Under the pieces are notes generated by a model that ran no database searches, was not told the DNA's origin, and saw only the letters and a list, made by a program, of their open reading frames with translations. This document shows, piece after piece, positions 11,613 through 23,275 of a stretch of DNA of 64,000 nt; within the stretch, counting starts at the first letter, position 1, and the number at the start of each line of letters is the position of its first letter. Where the stretch lies: assembly GCA_027186245.1 (NCBI GenBank), contig CP114485.1:6944001-7008000 (forward strand), read 5' to 3'. A program made the position numbers and the translations under genes. The DNA is from Coriaria nepalensis. Lineage: Eukaryota; Streptophyta; Magnoliopsida; Cucurbitales; Coriariaceae.

Positions 11613-13628
11613 CTAACTAGAACTAGAATTTATGTATTCGAGGTATAAAGAATTTAAAGCTCTGATTAAGTCCTCACTTTCCATGCGATGTTGATCTCTT
11701 TTAAGGACACATTCCCAATCTCGTAGGCACAATAATAATTCAATCATCTTTAGTGTTAATGATGTTCTTCGATCACTAATAATTCGCTCACCTATGCTAA
11801 AAGTTGCTTTTGAAGAACTTGTTAAAACTAGAATAGTCAGGGCGTCGTGTGCCAATAGGGCTAATATTGGAAACCTAAATGAGTTTAACTTCCACCATTC
11901 AAAAATATTAAAGTCCTCTTCTTCACCCCAATCAGCCCTAAGATATTTTTAAAGCTCGCCGTATTTTGTACTACTAGACCTACCGGTCATGCTCGAAGGC
12001 ATGGCTAATTCCAAAGCTGGACTATCTTTCCTAGAACGTGAACTTGAGGAACCCTTCCGCTTTGAGAGTACTTCCCATAACAATATATTTTCTATTTGTT
12101 TTTTCTTCCGTCGTTGAAGCTGTAAATCACTGTACTTGGTTTCATAAACACTAAAAACCTGATGCAACATGTCCGAAGAGTTAGCAATTTGAGAAGTATA
12201 ATCAAAATTTAAGTTATCACCAATAAAAGTAAGAATTTCTTTATAACTTTCAAGAATAATCCTAGGATCTAAAATGACTCATAAAGAATATAAGAGCGGA
12301 ATATCAGACCAATATGTTTTTAAAAAAAATTCTTCATTTTAATTACAATAGATTCAAAAAGAACATCATCAACATACTGGCTGAAAATCGAAGCCGTTTT
12401 AAGAAGTTTTTGAAAAATAAATAGCAAAGTAGGATAATAAATACAATAAAAAAGTACAGTAAAGTTATACAAATCTTTTTAAAATTTAGTAAATTTTCTA
12501 GCAGTAATCATTATCAAATAATATAATTTTCCTTTTTTTCTAATGATAAAATAAACTAATCTCATTACTATAGGTAAAACATGCTTTAACATAGTATAAG
12601 TAGAATTCCATCTAGTTAATCCATATCAAGAGAAAATTTTATAGTTTTTTTATTTAAGGAAGTACAAAAAGTTTTAAATGTAGAAACATGCAAATGTGAA
12701 TTACGTAGCCAAGCTAATGCTTCTCTAATTTTTAAAATTTCTTCACTTACTAATTTCAAACATTCTTTAACGATTAGGTTGATAACATGATAAGCACAAC
12801 GTTGATGCATAAATATTCCACCATTATATCCATCTAATTGGGATTGTAAAAACTTTATGACTCTCGTATTCGTAGAAACATTATCTAAGGTAATTGATTA
12901 TACGTTCTTTTATATTAAACTCACTTAAAACTTGTAAAATTATTTTCAGCGTTATGCTCATGCTCAATTACTCTAAAACCTATGATTTTTTTTTATTTAG
13001 TACCCATTATGAATCTAAATAAGTGTGACTACATATAAATAATCTTGTTTAGATCGAGAACTATAAATATCCGAAGTTAATGCAATGCTAACATGAGGTG
13101 CTCCTAATTCTAATTTTAAAGCACACATTGTTTTTTAAAATATAATTCTAAATCTTTTCTAATTGTATTTCTACTTTTTTGACAATAGTGCGAAGTAAAA
13201 TAATTTTTAAGAAAATCATCAAAATATTTACTTTCACCTAAACTTATAGGTAAATCAAAAACAACAATCAATTTAGCTAAGCTTTCTTTAGTTCTGGCAT
13301 CATCATATAACCAATTACTAACCATACCATTAGATTGGAAAGCAAGAGTAGATTGATTTATACTTGTATTAGTTTTAGGCATACATTTATCCATATGTCG
13401 TTTTAAGTGACCAGTATCGCCCATGAGTTTTGCAGTTAATTTTTTATTACATACCTTGCATACACCAAATCTTTCCATATATTTTTCATCTGGTTGGTAT
13501 ATTTTTACAAAACAATTCCAAAATTTCGAAATATAAGCCTTCTTCTGATGTTTTCCAGATGCTGCTATACTCGATGTATCTTCTTGTGTTTCCTCTATAT
13601 TATTGTCAACATCATCTGGTAGTTCCAT
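11613..13628 (-). pseudogene. hAT transposase (BED zinc finger to C-terminal dimerisation domain), broken
   Basis: N-terminal piece (13116-13628, 170 residues): an acidic leader, then a BED zinc finger with YISKFWNCFVKI, CKVCNKK and HLKRHMDKC, which binds the element ends. Middle piece (12616-12810): HQRCAYHVINLIVKECLK, equivalent to the H-C-H-x-LNL segment of the RNase H-like core. Next piece (11949-12170): a linker with a YETKYSDLQ-like motif and a basic Ser-rich stretch. C-terminal piece (11613-11855): AHDALTILVL, FSIGERIISDRRTSLTLKM and LLCLRDWE, the hAT dimerisation signature. The four pieces are in order but separated by stops and frame changes, so it is a pseudogene. RICESLEEPER/DAYSLEEPER-type domestication is unlikely given the breaks. 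Confidence 0.78.
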
Positions 13629-14328
13629 ATAGTCTTCAATAGTTATATCGTTCTCAGAGTAAACAAAACGTCAAAAACCAATAACATTTTCATGGTGGGT
13701 ATCTGATTCTTATATCAAAATAATAGTAAATATTAGGAATTATTAATATAAATTAGTAAATATAGAATAAAACGTGAACAATAAACGTAAGTAAGTAACA
13801 ACTTATAATGATTCAAATTCAATCGATGAAAATTTTATAGTTGAAAATGAAAATTTAAGAGTATACAATTTGAGATGAAAAATTAGAGAGAGTGAGGCGA
13901 TTATGAAGATTGAGAAGAATCAGAAAGATTAAAAGAGATTATAAAGAATATAAATTGAGAAAAATATGAAAAATTAGAGAGAAAGAGAATAAAATGTAAA
14001 TTGAATCATAAAAATTGTGAAGAAAAATATAAGTATTTATAAGAAAAAATGAGAGGGAAAAAAGTTATAAATTTCAAACTAAAAAAAAAAAAAAAACTAT
14101 GAGTGTTGAGTGGGCTAGCATGTTGCCAGCCCACATGGAGTCTTCCTAAGCACAGGCACAGGCCTAAGCCTCCGCTTAGGGGCCTTTTTGCTTGCATGCC
14201 AGCACATGTCGTGCTTTTATCATATTGTGCCGATTCGGTCCATTTGACCACCTCTAAATCAGGCTAGGTAATATGGCCCAAATTATTCATTAAAAGTTAA
14301 TGCCCCAAATGGACAACAATTGAGAATG

Positions 14329-14922
14329 TGTTAGAGAATTAGTGTTAGTGAACATAAACCAGTATCATGATTCTAATTTGAACTCGATTGGATAACTAAT
14401 CGTTAGTTTGTCTAATTGGACTTAAATTAAAGGCCCAACTATATAAGCCTTATTAAACTGATGAGAGATCATTCACTCCACCCATTCTAAACCTAGTCGG
14501 TCACTAATAGAGAAAGAGTTCTCTCTTCTTATCTCCCTCCAATCCAAAATTTCTTGACTCATGAGTTAAGTATTGACATCCAGAAACTAAATAGGTTTAG
14601 TAGTTCGTGTTGATATGTTTAGAGGTCGGGTATTTGTGTTGTTTTTGGTCTTCCCATAGAATTCAACCACCTTAAGGAATTCAGCCTCCTTGAATCTTAG
14701 AGCTCGGGTTGTTAGGTTGGTTTTGCAAAAGCTCGGTATATTCTCTAAACTCTTCTTTTTATTTGCTGAGATTGACTTTTTATTCAGAATATGATTATAG
14801 CATAATGTTGATACTGGTGTCCGATCTATGAATGTTTCGGGTTGTACCCATAATTTTTGTAACACACTTTCTTTACTAGATCGCTCATTGACTAACAACT
14901 CTCCCTTCCTAAAATTCTAACA
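14329..14922 (+). repeat. Probable solo LTR
   Basis: The unit begins TGTTAGAGAATT and ends AATTCTAACA, which are inverted copies of each other as expected for LTR termini. A TATA box (ACTATATAAGCC, about 14438) is followed by a CT-rich, leader-like region. No primer-binding site follows and no polypurine tract precedes it, so a solo LTR fits best. The flanks (GAATG before, AAACA after) do not match as a target duplication. The unit length is 594 bp. Confidence 0.5.
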
Positions 14923-17539
14923 AAACAAGGGAATGAATCTTTTTATATATATTCATTCCCTTCCCTCCCTCTCAATCAATGGAAATCAGAATGAGTGAAA
15001 CAGAAAAAAAAAAAAAAAAAAAGTACTCTTTAGGCTTTCCAGAGTACACGACAATCCATTCTTCCCTTATTGGAAAAAACTTTTAAAAATGGCATGTGAG
15101 GACAGTTGGCACCAGAGTCTTGGACGCTTAAATTGACAAGTGCCTCATTTCATGTTTACTCGATCGGAATCTGAATAGTAGGCATAGATATCGGATTGGA
15201 TATTGGCATATCGGAGTCGGTGTAACTGTTTAGTTTATCAAATACTTTTCTAAGAAAACATATACAGCTAGTAGGTGCATTACTTTTCTTGTTTTTATAA
15301 AATTTTATTCCTTAAAATTATTTTTACTTCCAAAAGTGGTTTGAAGGATATACATAATAATTTGAAAATACTACAGAAGTCTTTGTCATAAAAAAGTAAT
15401 TCCAAAACTTTGTAAATACTTTATTCCTTATTTGAATATATATATACGTACATATACATAAGAAGTGCCAATTTTTCAAACTCATTGCTTACAGAGGTCG
15501 GGTATCATATGTACAATCTCACGAATTGATAGCCTCTATTTGCCTATTTCTTAACTTACCGCCTTACCTTTTTAATTTCCTACAACACAAGGTAGACATC
15601 GATGAGCTAGATGCTCAGTAAGGATAGTGTCCTACTCACATCGCTATTCTTGTTATGACTATCGTGAGTTAGTGCTTTTATGACATATATCTAAAATGTA
15701 TAAATTCCTATCATTCTACATACTTGGGCCCTAAGGATGCTACCACGGCATATCAACTGATATTTAATTAGCGATCCGCTTATAACCGTTGCAACGATCC
15801 ACTTATGACCTTTTCTTTAATATCATTTAATGTCCTTTCTGATCGACAAACGATCTTTCTTTTGACCCGGCAACACCTCACTTTAATATTATGCATGCTT
15901 ATGCTTCTTATTTATTTTAGTATAATATTAACTTCTGGAAATATGAACATATGCACTTAATATTTAACGTTTGTACTATCCTAAACCACCCTTATTTCTA
16001 TCTTCGTATTTCACTTCTACTTAGCATACTATAATTATAATCCTAACACAGACATAACCAAGTCATCATGCTTAATAATTAATATTATCTTCAATTAATT
16101 TAATTATAATCATAATAATAAACAAACAATATCCAAGTGTTGCAGTGAGACTATACTTACAAAGGTTTGGTTGACCGGAGATCTTAACTTTCCTCTTTCT
16201 CTCTTTCCTTCCCTTTCTTTCCTTTCTCTCCTTTTTCCTTTCCTCTCTTTCTTTCCCTTTCTTTCCTTTTTCTCCTATTTCCTTTCCTCTCTTTCTTTCC
16301 TTTCTTTCTTTCCTTTCAGCTCTCTTCTTCCCTTCTTCTCTTCTTCTCTCCCTCACTCTCTCTCACGTTTTACTTTTGATTTGTTGACATCAACTCTGAA
16401 GCAGTCTATTTATAGCCAAAAGGTGAGCTAATTTGTTGACACCTTAGCCACTTAGATGTCTATTTGCATGAAATTAAATCCACATGCATGTTTCCCTTAA
16501 TGGCATGTGTGAATGCATAACCATGCATTAAGCCACCTCATAGTATCTATTGATATTTTTACCGTGGCTTTATGCCACATATTTACTTGTTTTGATTAAT
16601 TAAGTTTAAGCCCTCTCAAATATTAAAGATTCTTAAAAAGGTCCCTTTAACTAATTTTAATTATAAGAAAAGTCCCTTTATATTTATATTCTTAACATTT
16701 ATGTATAAGTGGGAATTTAAAAGTTTCTAATAAGCCCATTTTAAATATATTTTCTCATTACTATGCCTAGTTTAGAAACATAAGGGGTTTACATCCGGTG
16801 GAAATAGATAACAATGTTTCTCGATCAGATCGAGTATCCAATCAAATAGGTAAAAACTAAAGAAAATCTAATTTGGTCTAATTCGTGTAGAATTTGATTA
16901 TATCTTACGGATATTTGATTTGATTTGATTTTATAAATTTATTTTATATAAGGTTTTAAACATGAAGATTGTGAAATTTAACTTAAACTTTAGGAACTAA
17001 ATTTTTGATATAAACTGAAGTTAGAACCTTGAAGGATAGAAACATACTATCATTGATATATAATATTTTAGGTTATTTATTATATTTTTTTCATTTCTCT
17101 AGTAATTATCAAAGTTACATGATGATGATGTATTTTAATCGCTTATAACGAATAAAGTAATATTTTACAAATAAATTTGGGCAGTATAACGATAAATTAT
17201 GTCTAATTACCCTTTAAATTTTACCTGCAAAATACACAAATTAAAATCACAAGTTCATAACATAGTCAAAAGAAGTTCAATAAATATCAATCAAAATCAA
17301 ATTACACGAATGATAATTTACTAATGATCTCAAGTAAATTTAAATACAATTAAATACCATCAATAATTAAAGTCTACTACTTCATTTCTTTGGGTCCTCA
17401 CCTACTGGTACTGGTAATAATTATAAAACTCCATGAATATATGGACAGAAAGTGAATGTCAAATTAATTGAATAGGTAATTAATTATGTATGATCGTCTT
17501 TGTCAAAATCCTCTAATGCATCCATATAACCGGTTAAGG
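14923..17539. other. Non-coding stretch with a pyrimidine tract and hAT-like termini
   Basis: No gene is seen. A pyrimidine-only-like tract of CTTTC/CCTTT units occupies about 16186-16375. On the minus strand a TATA-like element (complement of CTATTTATAGCC, about 16407-16418) precedes this purine-rich leader, which suggests an LTR or gene 5' region reading leftward. At 15177-15186 AGTAGGCATA is followed by repeated ATCGGATTGG-like words. An inverted counterpart lies at 18075-18084. Confidence 0.35.
16186..16375. repeat. CT-rich low-complexity tract
   Basis: About 190 bp is almost entirely C and T in irregular CTTTC, CCTTT and TTCTTC units. The complementary purine strand appears as a Lys/Glu/Arg-rich open frame, which is an artefact of composition. 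Confidence 0.85.
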
Positions 17540-17830
17540 TGAATGACATGCCAGAAAGCCAGCTCTATATGCATATAAGGGCTTTCAACTATAGAGGATG
17601 CAAGCCTACTACGAAAGTTCATGATCGTACGTCCGCTCATGCTAAACGTGGACTCTGAAGCATCCATAGATATTAGGAAGGCAAAAACATCTCTGGCTAT
17701 TCGACGAGGAAACCATGAACAAAGGGAACTTTTATTTGTGGTGGGAGGTTGGCCGAAAAATAGTATAGCTCACCAATATTTTAAGTGTACCAGAGGGAAG
17801 GAGATGCTAGAGAAGAGATGAGAGGTGGGA
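17540..17830 (-). pseudogene. hAT transposase C-terminal dimerisation domain fragment
   Basis: The minus strand at about 17560-17710 reads IARDVFAFLISMDASESTFS followed by MSGRTIMNFRSRLASSIVE. This matches the hAT family C-terminal signature (ARDVLAIPxSTVASESxFS, GGRVLxxxRSxLxxxxVE). It is a second, distinct hAT remnant, since the transposase at 11.6-13.6 kb has its own copy of this domain. Upstream (rightward) coding sequence is lost. A plus-strand frame in the same place is a shadow. Confidence 0.68.
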
Positions 17831-18363
17831 TGAGAGGAGTAGGGCGTGGTTCTTAGGTCTTCACTCTTATTCTTAGGTTTTCTTAGTTCTTAGGTCATGT
17901 GTGCATGAAGTTTCAACTTTATGCTTTTTGCCTATTTTTATTATTATTATTCATCTGACACTTCATATTCATTATGAATCCGACTGATTATGACACCCAA
18001 TCCAATAAGTTTTTTTTTTAAGTAAAGATCTTATCTGAATCGGATCGAATTGTATCGGATTCATATTATTTGCTTATGCCTACTTATTAGTACAAATAAA
18101 TTCGTTCAAAAGTTGTGGGATAGAAATCACATAAGTATGAATTGTATGTAGATTGCCTTTCAGGAATTCTATATCTATGACAGAATCCTTTAGATCGAAC
18201 TCATTGTAACTGATGAGGACTAATTCTTATTTTTTTTCATATCTACATTTAATTTTTGTTCATCCTTTCTTTTTGTCGGCTCTACACCTTAAGCGAAAAT
18301 ATTCCTCTTCGAAAAATCATTTTTGCTTTCAATTATTTAATGTGTCAATAATAATATTTTTTG

Positions 18364-18364
18364 A

Positions 18365-18395
<31 letters not shown>

Positions 18396-18402
18396 AATAA
18401 CA
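18364..18402. repeat. (TAA)n microsatellite
   Basis: About ten TAA/AAT units in a row, continuing as an imperfect AAC/TAA tail. It directly precedes the copia relic that starts near 18440. Confidence 0.9.
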
Positions 18403-18439
18403 ACAAAATGAATGTGCTAATAATATTAATAATAATGTA

Positions 18440-21400
18440 AGTAATACATGACTAGACCATTAATTTGTGAGAATCATAAATTTGTCTTGACCGAGAAATC
18501 TCCTAAAGAGCCCGCTACAAATATTGCCTTTAATGTAAGGGAAAAGTATGACCATTGGATCCAATCTAATAACTAGGCCAAATGCTACATGTTGATGAAC
18601 ATGAGTTATATTCTTAGGAAAAAACATGAAAATGTGGAGACTGTATATGAGATATTGGAGTCTCTCCATGCCTTATTTGCACAAAATTCTGACTAGAGTC
18701 GTCACGAGGCTACTAGAACCTACATGAATGCTAAAATGAACAAAAGAATTTCTGTAAGAGATCATGTTTTGAACATTATCAACACAATAAATGAGGAAAA
18801 CATAAATGGGGATACCATTGATAAGCGCACTCAAGTTAACATTATAATTGAGTCACTTTCACTAGCTTTTGCTGCGTTCACTACCAACTATGTTATAAAC
18901 AAGCTGCAGTACAACATGACTTAACTGTTGAATGAATTGTAAACTTTTAAGACCCTTAATATGACCAGGTCTAAAGAGGGTGAAGCAACTATTTCTGAAC
19001 AAAAGCCACTTTCCTCTTATGCTAAGAACAATTAGAGGAGGTACACCACTTCTAAGGACAATAAAAGAAAGAAAGCCAAAAAGTCACTTAAAGGCAAGGA
19101 GAACAAGAAGAATGATAACTCCAAGAAAAAGGGAAAGTGTTTCCACTATAGAGTTGATGGCCATTGGCAAAGAAATTGTAACAAATATCTCTCCGAGTTA
19201 AAGAAGAAAAAGAAAGGTAAATTTGATTTACTTGTTTTAGAAGCCTGTTTAGTGGAAGATGATTTGTCATCTTCAATAGTAGTTTTGAAAGTCACTAATG
19301 ATATTTGTTCTTTTTTATAGATACTTAGTTCTTTGAGGGAGCTTGCTATTCGGGAGGTGACAATGAGAGTTGGCAATTTTGTGATCCTTTCAGCCAAAGT
19401 AGTGGGAGTAATCTATTTATGTTTTAGTAATAATTACCATGCTTTGAACAATGTTTATTTTATTTCTAAATTTTGTAGAAATTTGATTTCTTTATCAATG
19501 TTGCATGAACAAGATTTTGATATTTCTTTTATTAATAACGAGATTATTATTTCTAAGAAAGGTTTCGATATTTTTCATGTAAAATAAACTAACAGACTCT
19601 ATCTACTTAAACCGAATGAACGATCGTTAAATAGTTCAAAATTATTTAAAGTGGCAAATCCTAAATCTTACAAACAAGAAAAAGTTTCTCAAGATGATGA
19701 TGTGTATCTTTGGCATCTTAGGCTAGGACATATCAATCTTGATAGAATAAACAAGTTCGTAAAGGATGGTTATTTAAGAGAGCTAATTGTTGGCACTCTT
19801 TCGGTTTGTGAATCTTGTCTAGTAGGAAAAATGACTAAGAGACTTTTCTCTACAAAGAGCCAAAAAGCCAAAGAGCCCAAGAATCCTTTAATTAATACAT
19901 AACGATGTCTGTGGTCCTATAAATGTACAAGCAAGAGGAGATTATGAATATTTCATCACCTTCATTGATGATTATTCAAGATACAGATGCATATACTTAA
20001 TGCAAAGGAAATCTGAAACTCTTGGACAATTTAAAGAATTTCGAGCAGAAGCTAAAAAGAAATTAGGAAACTCACTCAAAATACTTCGAATAGATCGAGG
20101 AGGTGAATACCTAGTTTATGCCATTTTTGCATATAGGGGTGTCCAACACACATGCTGAAATCTAAGATTAGAAAGTTGGACTCGCGATCTGAAGTTTGCA
20201 TATTCATCGGCTATGCTCCAAACATAAAGGGAGGTTACTCTTATAGTCTTAGTGAGAAAAAGGTGTTTGTATCGAAAAATCTTGAACATTACTATATGAC
20301 AAACTACAAATATCGTAGTAAATAGTACTAGAGGAATGGAATTCTTATCAGATCAAACCATCTCAATCACCATCGATGAACGACAACATCAGAAGACTAC
20401 ATGATCTTAGTAAGAACACCCTAGTATCTCATAGTAATGGAAGGATTGTGAGACAACCCATTTGTTATGAACACGAGGAGCAAGTTTTAGTGTTAGACAC
20501 AAGCCAAGATGATCTATTAACTTTTAAGAAGGTAATGGATGATTCTAACAAGGATAAATGGCAAGATGCAATGAACCAAGAAATGGAATATAGGTATTTC
20601 AATTTGGTCTGGGAATTTGTAGATCCACCTGAAGATGTTAGACCCATTGGATTTAAATGGATCTTCAAGAACAAAAGAGGCATAGATGGGGAAAGTTGAG
20701 ACTTTCAAGGAACGACTTGTAGCAAATACCTATACCCAAAGAGAATGGGTCAATTATGAAGAGACTTTCTCTCTCGTTGCCGTGCTAAAGTCTATACACA
20801 TTCTTTTATCCATAGCCGCTAGTTTAGACTACGAGATATGGTAAATGGATGTCAGGATAGCTTTTCTAACTGGGTATCTTAAAAAGGATACTTATATAAT
20901 GCAACTAGAAGGTTTTGTGCAAAAAGGCCAGGAACAAAAGGCTTGCAAGTTGTTTAGATCAATGTATAGGTTGAATTAAGCCTTTAGGTCTTGGAACCTA
21001 ACGTTTGATGAGACTATAAAGACATATGGCTTTGAACAAAATGTTGATGAACAATGTGTCTATAAAAACATCAAAGATAAGAAGTGGTTTTCCTAGTTCT
21101 TTATGTAGAGGATATTTTACTCATTGGAAATGATGTAGAAATATTATCAAACGTGAAGAAATGGCTAGCCGAGCAATTCCAAATGAAAGATTTGGGAGAA
21201 GCAAGCTATGTTCTAGGAATCCAAATCCTAAGGGATACGACAAAAAAGCTTTTAGCACTGTCTCAAGCTTGTTGTATCGATAAGGCAATGGCTCGATTCT
21301 CAAAGTAAAACTCCAAGAAGAGTCAATTACCGACCAGGCATGAAGTAGTTATTTCTAAAGAGCAGTGTCCAAAGACACCCTAGGAAGAAGAATAGATGAG

Positions 21401-21960
21401 ACGGATTCTCTATGCCTCCATTGTATGCAGTCTTATATATGTTATGTTGTGTACAAGACCTAAAATTTGTTAGGCAGTAGGAATAGTCAGTCATTATCAA
21501 TAAAATCCTGGTTTAGAATACTGGATAGCAACAAAGTATATTCTCAAGTATCTTCGGAGAATGAGAGACTATATGCTTGTTTCTTCAGATACAGAGCTGA
21601 ACCTCACTAAATACATTGATTCTGATTTTCAATCAGATAGAGATAGTCGAAAATTGACTTATGGATTAGTGTTCACACTTGGTGGAGGAGTTGTAATCTA
21701 GAGAAGTATCAAACAATCCAGTATAGAAGATTCTACCATAGAGCCTGAATATATAGCGGCTTATGAAGCAACAAAAGAGGCAGTTTAGCTCAAGAATTCT
21801 ATACTAATTTGCAAGTTGTTCCAGATATGGATAAGCCACTACTCCTATACAGTGACAACAGTGGGGTAGTGGCTAATTCGAAAGAACCGAGGAGTCACAA
21901 AAGAGGCAAGCACATAGAGAAAATGTATAATCTCATTATAGAGATAGTACATCGAGGTGA
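18440..21960 (+). mobile_element. Ty1/copia relic, plus strand (gag to RNase H)
   Basis: Domains run in copia order. Gag (about 18460-19200) contains YDHWIQ, VYEILESLHALFAQ and a zinc knuckle CFHYRVDGHWQRNC, with the second Cys changed to Tyr. The pre-integrase HHCC domain follows (19651-19860: YLWHLRLGHINL, CESCLVGKM). The integrase start (19905-20130: FITFIDDYSR, RIDRGGEY) is joined to a C-terminal piece (20160-20320: SEVCIFIGYAPNIKGGYSYS) with the middle deleted. Reverse transcriptase covers about 20540-21300, with the catalytic YVDD changed to YVED (FLVLYVEDILLIGND). RNase H (21580-21950) includes CDNSG-like and RSHKRGKHIE-like strings. Stops and frameshifts occur throughout and no LTRs were found. 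The string after HRGE is lost where it meets the next relic. Confidence 0.78.
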
Positions 21961-22936
21961 GGCTTGTTAAGGTTGCTTCTTATCTTTATCAAACATCTTC
22001 TTTATGCATTTCTTTTCAGTATGTCCAAGCCTTTTATAGTAAGTTCACTAAGGCTTGTTTTTATTCCAACATGTATCTTCAAAGTGCCATTTCCACTTGC
22101 AAATGGTATAAGTGTGCTCTCTTCTTTTGCTCTGCTCAGAAGTCATTCTTAAATTGATCGGTTCTCCTCTTCATTCCAAAGCTTATTTCGCTTAGCTTGG
22201 AATGCACCTTCAGATATAGCTTAAGCTTTGTTTTGATGCCTTTTTTCATTAGCTTATGATGATCCAGTAAGCTCTCCTGAGGTAAGAGTAGACAGATCTT
22301 GGCTTTCTTCTATTTCATCTACTTTGGAGTCTAACTTTAATGACAAGCTTATAAGCACCTTGTTGATTATGGCACTTTCTTTTATATTCTCACCATGCAT
22401 TTTCAACGGGCTTACAACATCATTTAGCTCGTTAGTATAAGCTTGGACATATTTATCTTCCTTCATTCTCAATGCTTTAAAAAAATTTTTTGCTACTAGC
22501 AGATTCACTGTTATTATCTTTTTTGAACCATAAAATTTATTGTACATGATTTCCCATGCTATTTTAGTATTTATTTACACCAAGAATCCTTATATACATT
22601 AATTTGAGATGGTTGATTGTAGCATTTTCATAGCCCTAAAATTCTTCTGTCTTCTCTCTTTTTCAACATTGATCTTGTTCATAGTAAGATGTACATCTTC
22701 ACTTGGAGCTTCATAGCCTTCTTCAATAGCTTCCCATAGGTGAAATGCAATTAGATAGTTCTGTATTTTATAATTCGAAATATGGTATTCCTTTTCATTG
22801 AACACTGTGGTAAAGGTAAAGCCACTTGATTTGGATTTAATATTTTCATATTTTTTGGAATGAAATGAGGCTTATGAGTAGATTTGTGAAGCTGAAACAA
22901 ATTGAAAGATTGAAGTTCAATAGACCTTTACGAAAT

Positions 22937-22948
22937 GAGCTGATACCA
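22937..22948 (-). promoter_or_regulatory. Primer-binding site of the minus-strand copia fragment
   Basis: On the minus strand it reads TGGTATCAGCTC, a common variant of the initiator tRNA-Met primer-binding site TGGTATCAGAGC, immediately after the LTR end. Confidence 0.65.
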
Positions 22949-23275
22949 TGTTAGATTTTTGACAAACTAAAATATGAAGAGAGTAAGAGGAGAGGACTTC
23001 TTCTTGAATCTATAAAAGTGAAGTGTAAAAATTGAACTACTTTCATTGATAAAAAAAAATAAACATTACAACATAAAGATGATTCAAACATCGTTACAAG
23101 CTTACTTGATTGAAACCTTACTTGATTGCTTATAAATTTGCAAAAATTACCTACTATAAAAACTAATAAAAGTATGGTTAAAAGTAAACTACAAACCCAC
23201 ATATCAGCATGCTCTAAAGCAGAAAGCATAGCAGCTTTTTGCCAGATAAGGACCAAAGGTCCAAAACTCATAACA
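22949..23275 (-). repeat. Copia LTR (327 bp)
   Basis: The ends are TGTTA and TAACA on either strand. The LTR abuts the primer-binding site on its gag side. An open frame on the minus strand across this LTR is not a gene. Confidence 0.6.

Larger units (their letters stand above)
10866..14256 (-). mobile_element. Decayed hAT transposon
   Basis: The right terminus at 14256, read from outside inwards on the minus strand, is TAGAGGTGGTCAAATGGACC, a typical plant hAT inverted-repeat sequence. The left side (10866-11180) holds GC-rich subterminal repeats quite unlike the AT-rich surroundings. The right subterminal region (about 14110-14250) is also GC-richer, with GCC/GGC-rich words. Between them lies a minus-strand transposase relic in the expected orientation: N-terminus near the right end, C-terminus near the left. 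I could not find a matching left inverted repeat or an 8-bp target duplication; the bases after 14256 are AATCAGGC. The left border is therefore approximate. Confidence 0.66.
21962..23275 (-). mobile_element. Copia fragment, minus strand: LTR, primer-binding site and gag
   Basis: An LTR (22949-23275) is followed on the minus strand by the primer-binding site and gag. Gag pieces: 22599-22805 (LIAFHLWEAIEEGYEAPSED, NVEKERRQKNFRAMKMLQ) and 22254-22547 (FFKALRMKEDKYVQAYTNEL, INKVLISLSLKLDSKVDEIE, ESQDLSTLTSGELTGS). Next come a basic stretch and two zinc knuckles near 21990-22080 in a shifted frame. The second (YYKRLGHTEKKC) has lost its first two cysteines. Nothing of pol remains: the fragment ends at about 21962, where it meets the plus-strand copia relic. 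It belongs to the widespread DUF4219/UBN2-type copia gag group. Confidence 0.72.

Noticed and set aside
14329..14935. GAATG at 14324-14328 and 14931-14935 as a target duplication of the solo LTR
   Set aside because: The right copy is eight bases beyond the CA end of the LTR, so it is not adjacent and is probably coincidence.
16072..16431. Lys/Glu/Arg-rich frame on minus and Ser/Phe/Leu-rich frame on plus
   Set aside because: Both are direct translations of the CT-rich tract, with no domain and no codon structure.
21957..22157. Two overlapping plus-strand frames
   Set aside because: They are antisense to the zinc-knuckle region of a minus-strand copia gag.
22951..23271. 106-codon frame on the minus strand
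   Set aside because: It lies entirely inside a copia LTR.
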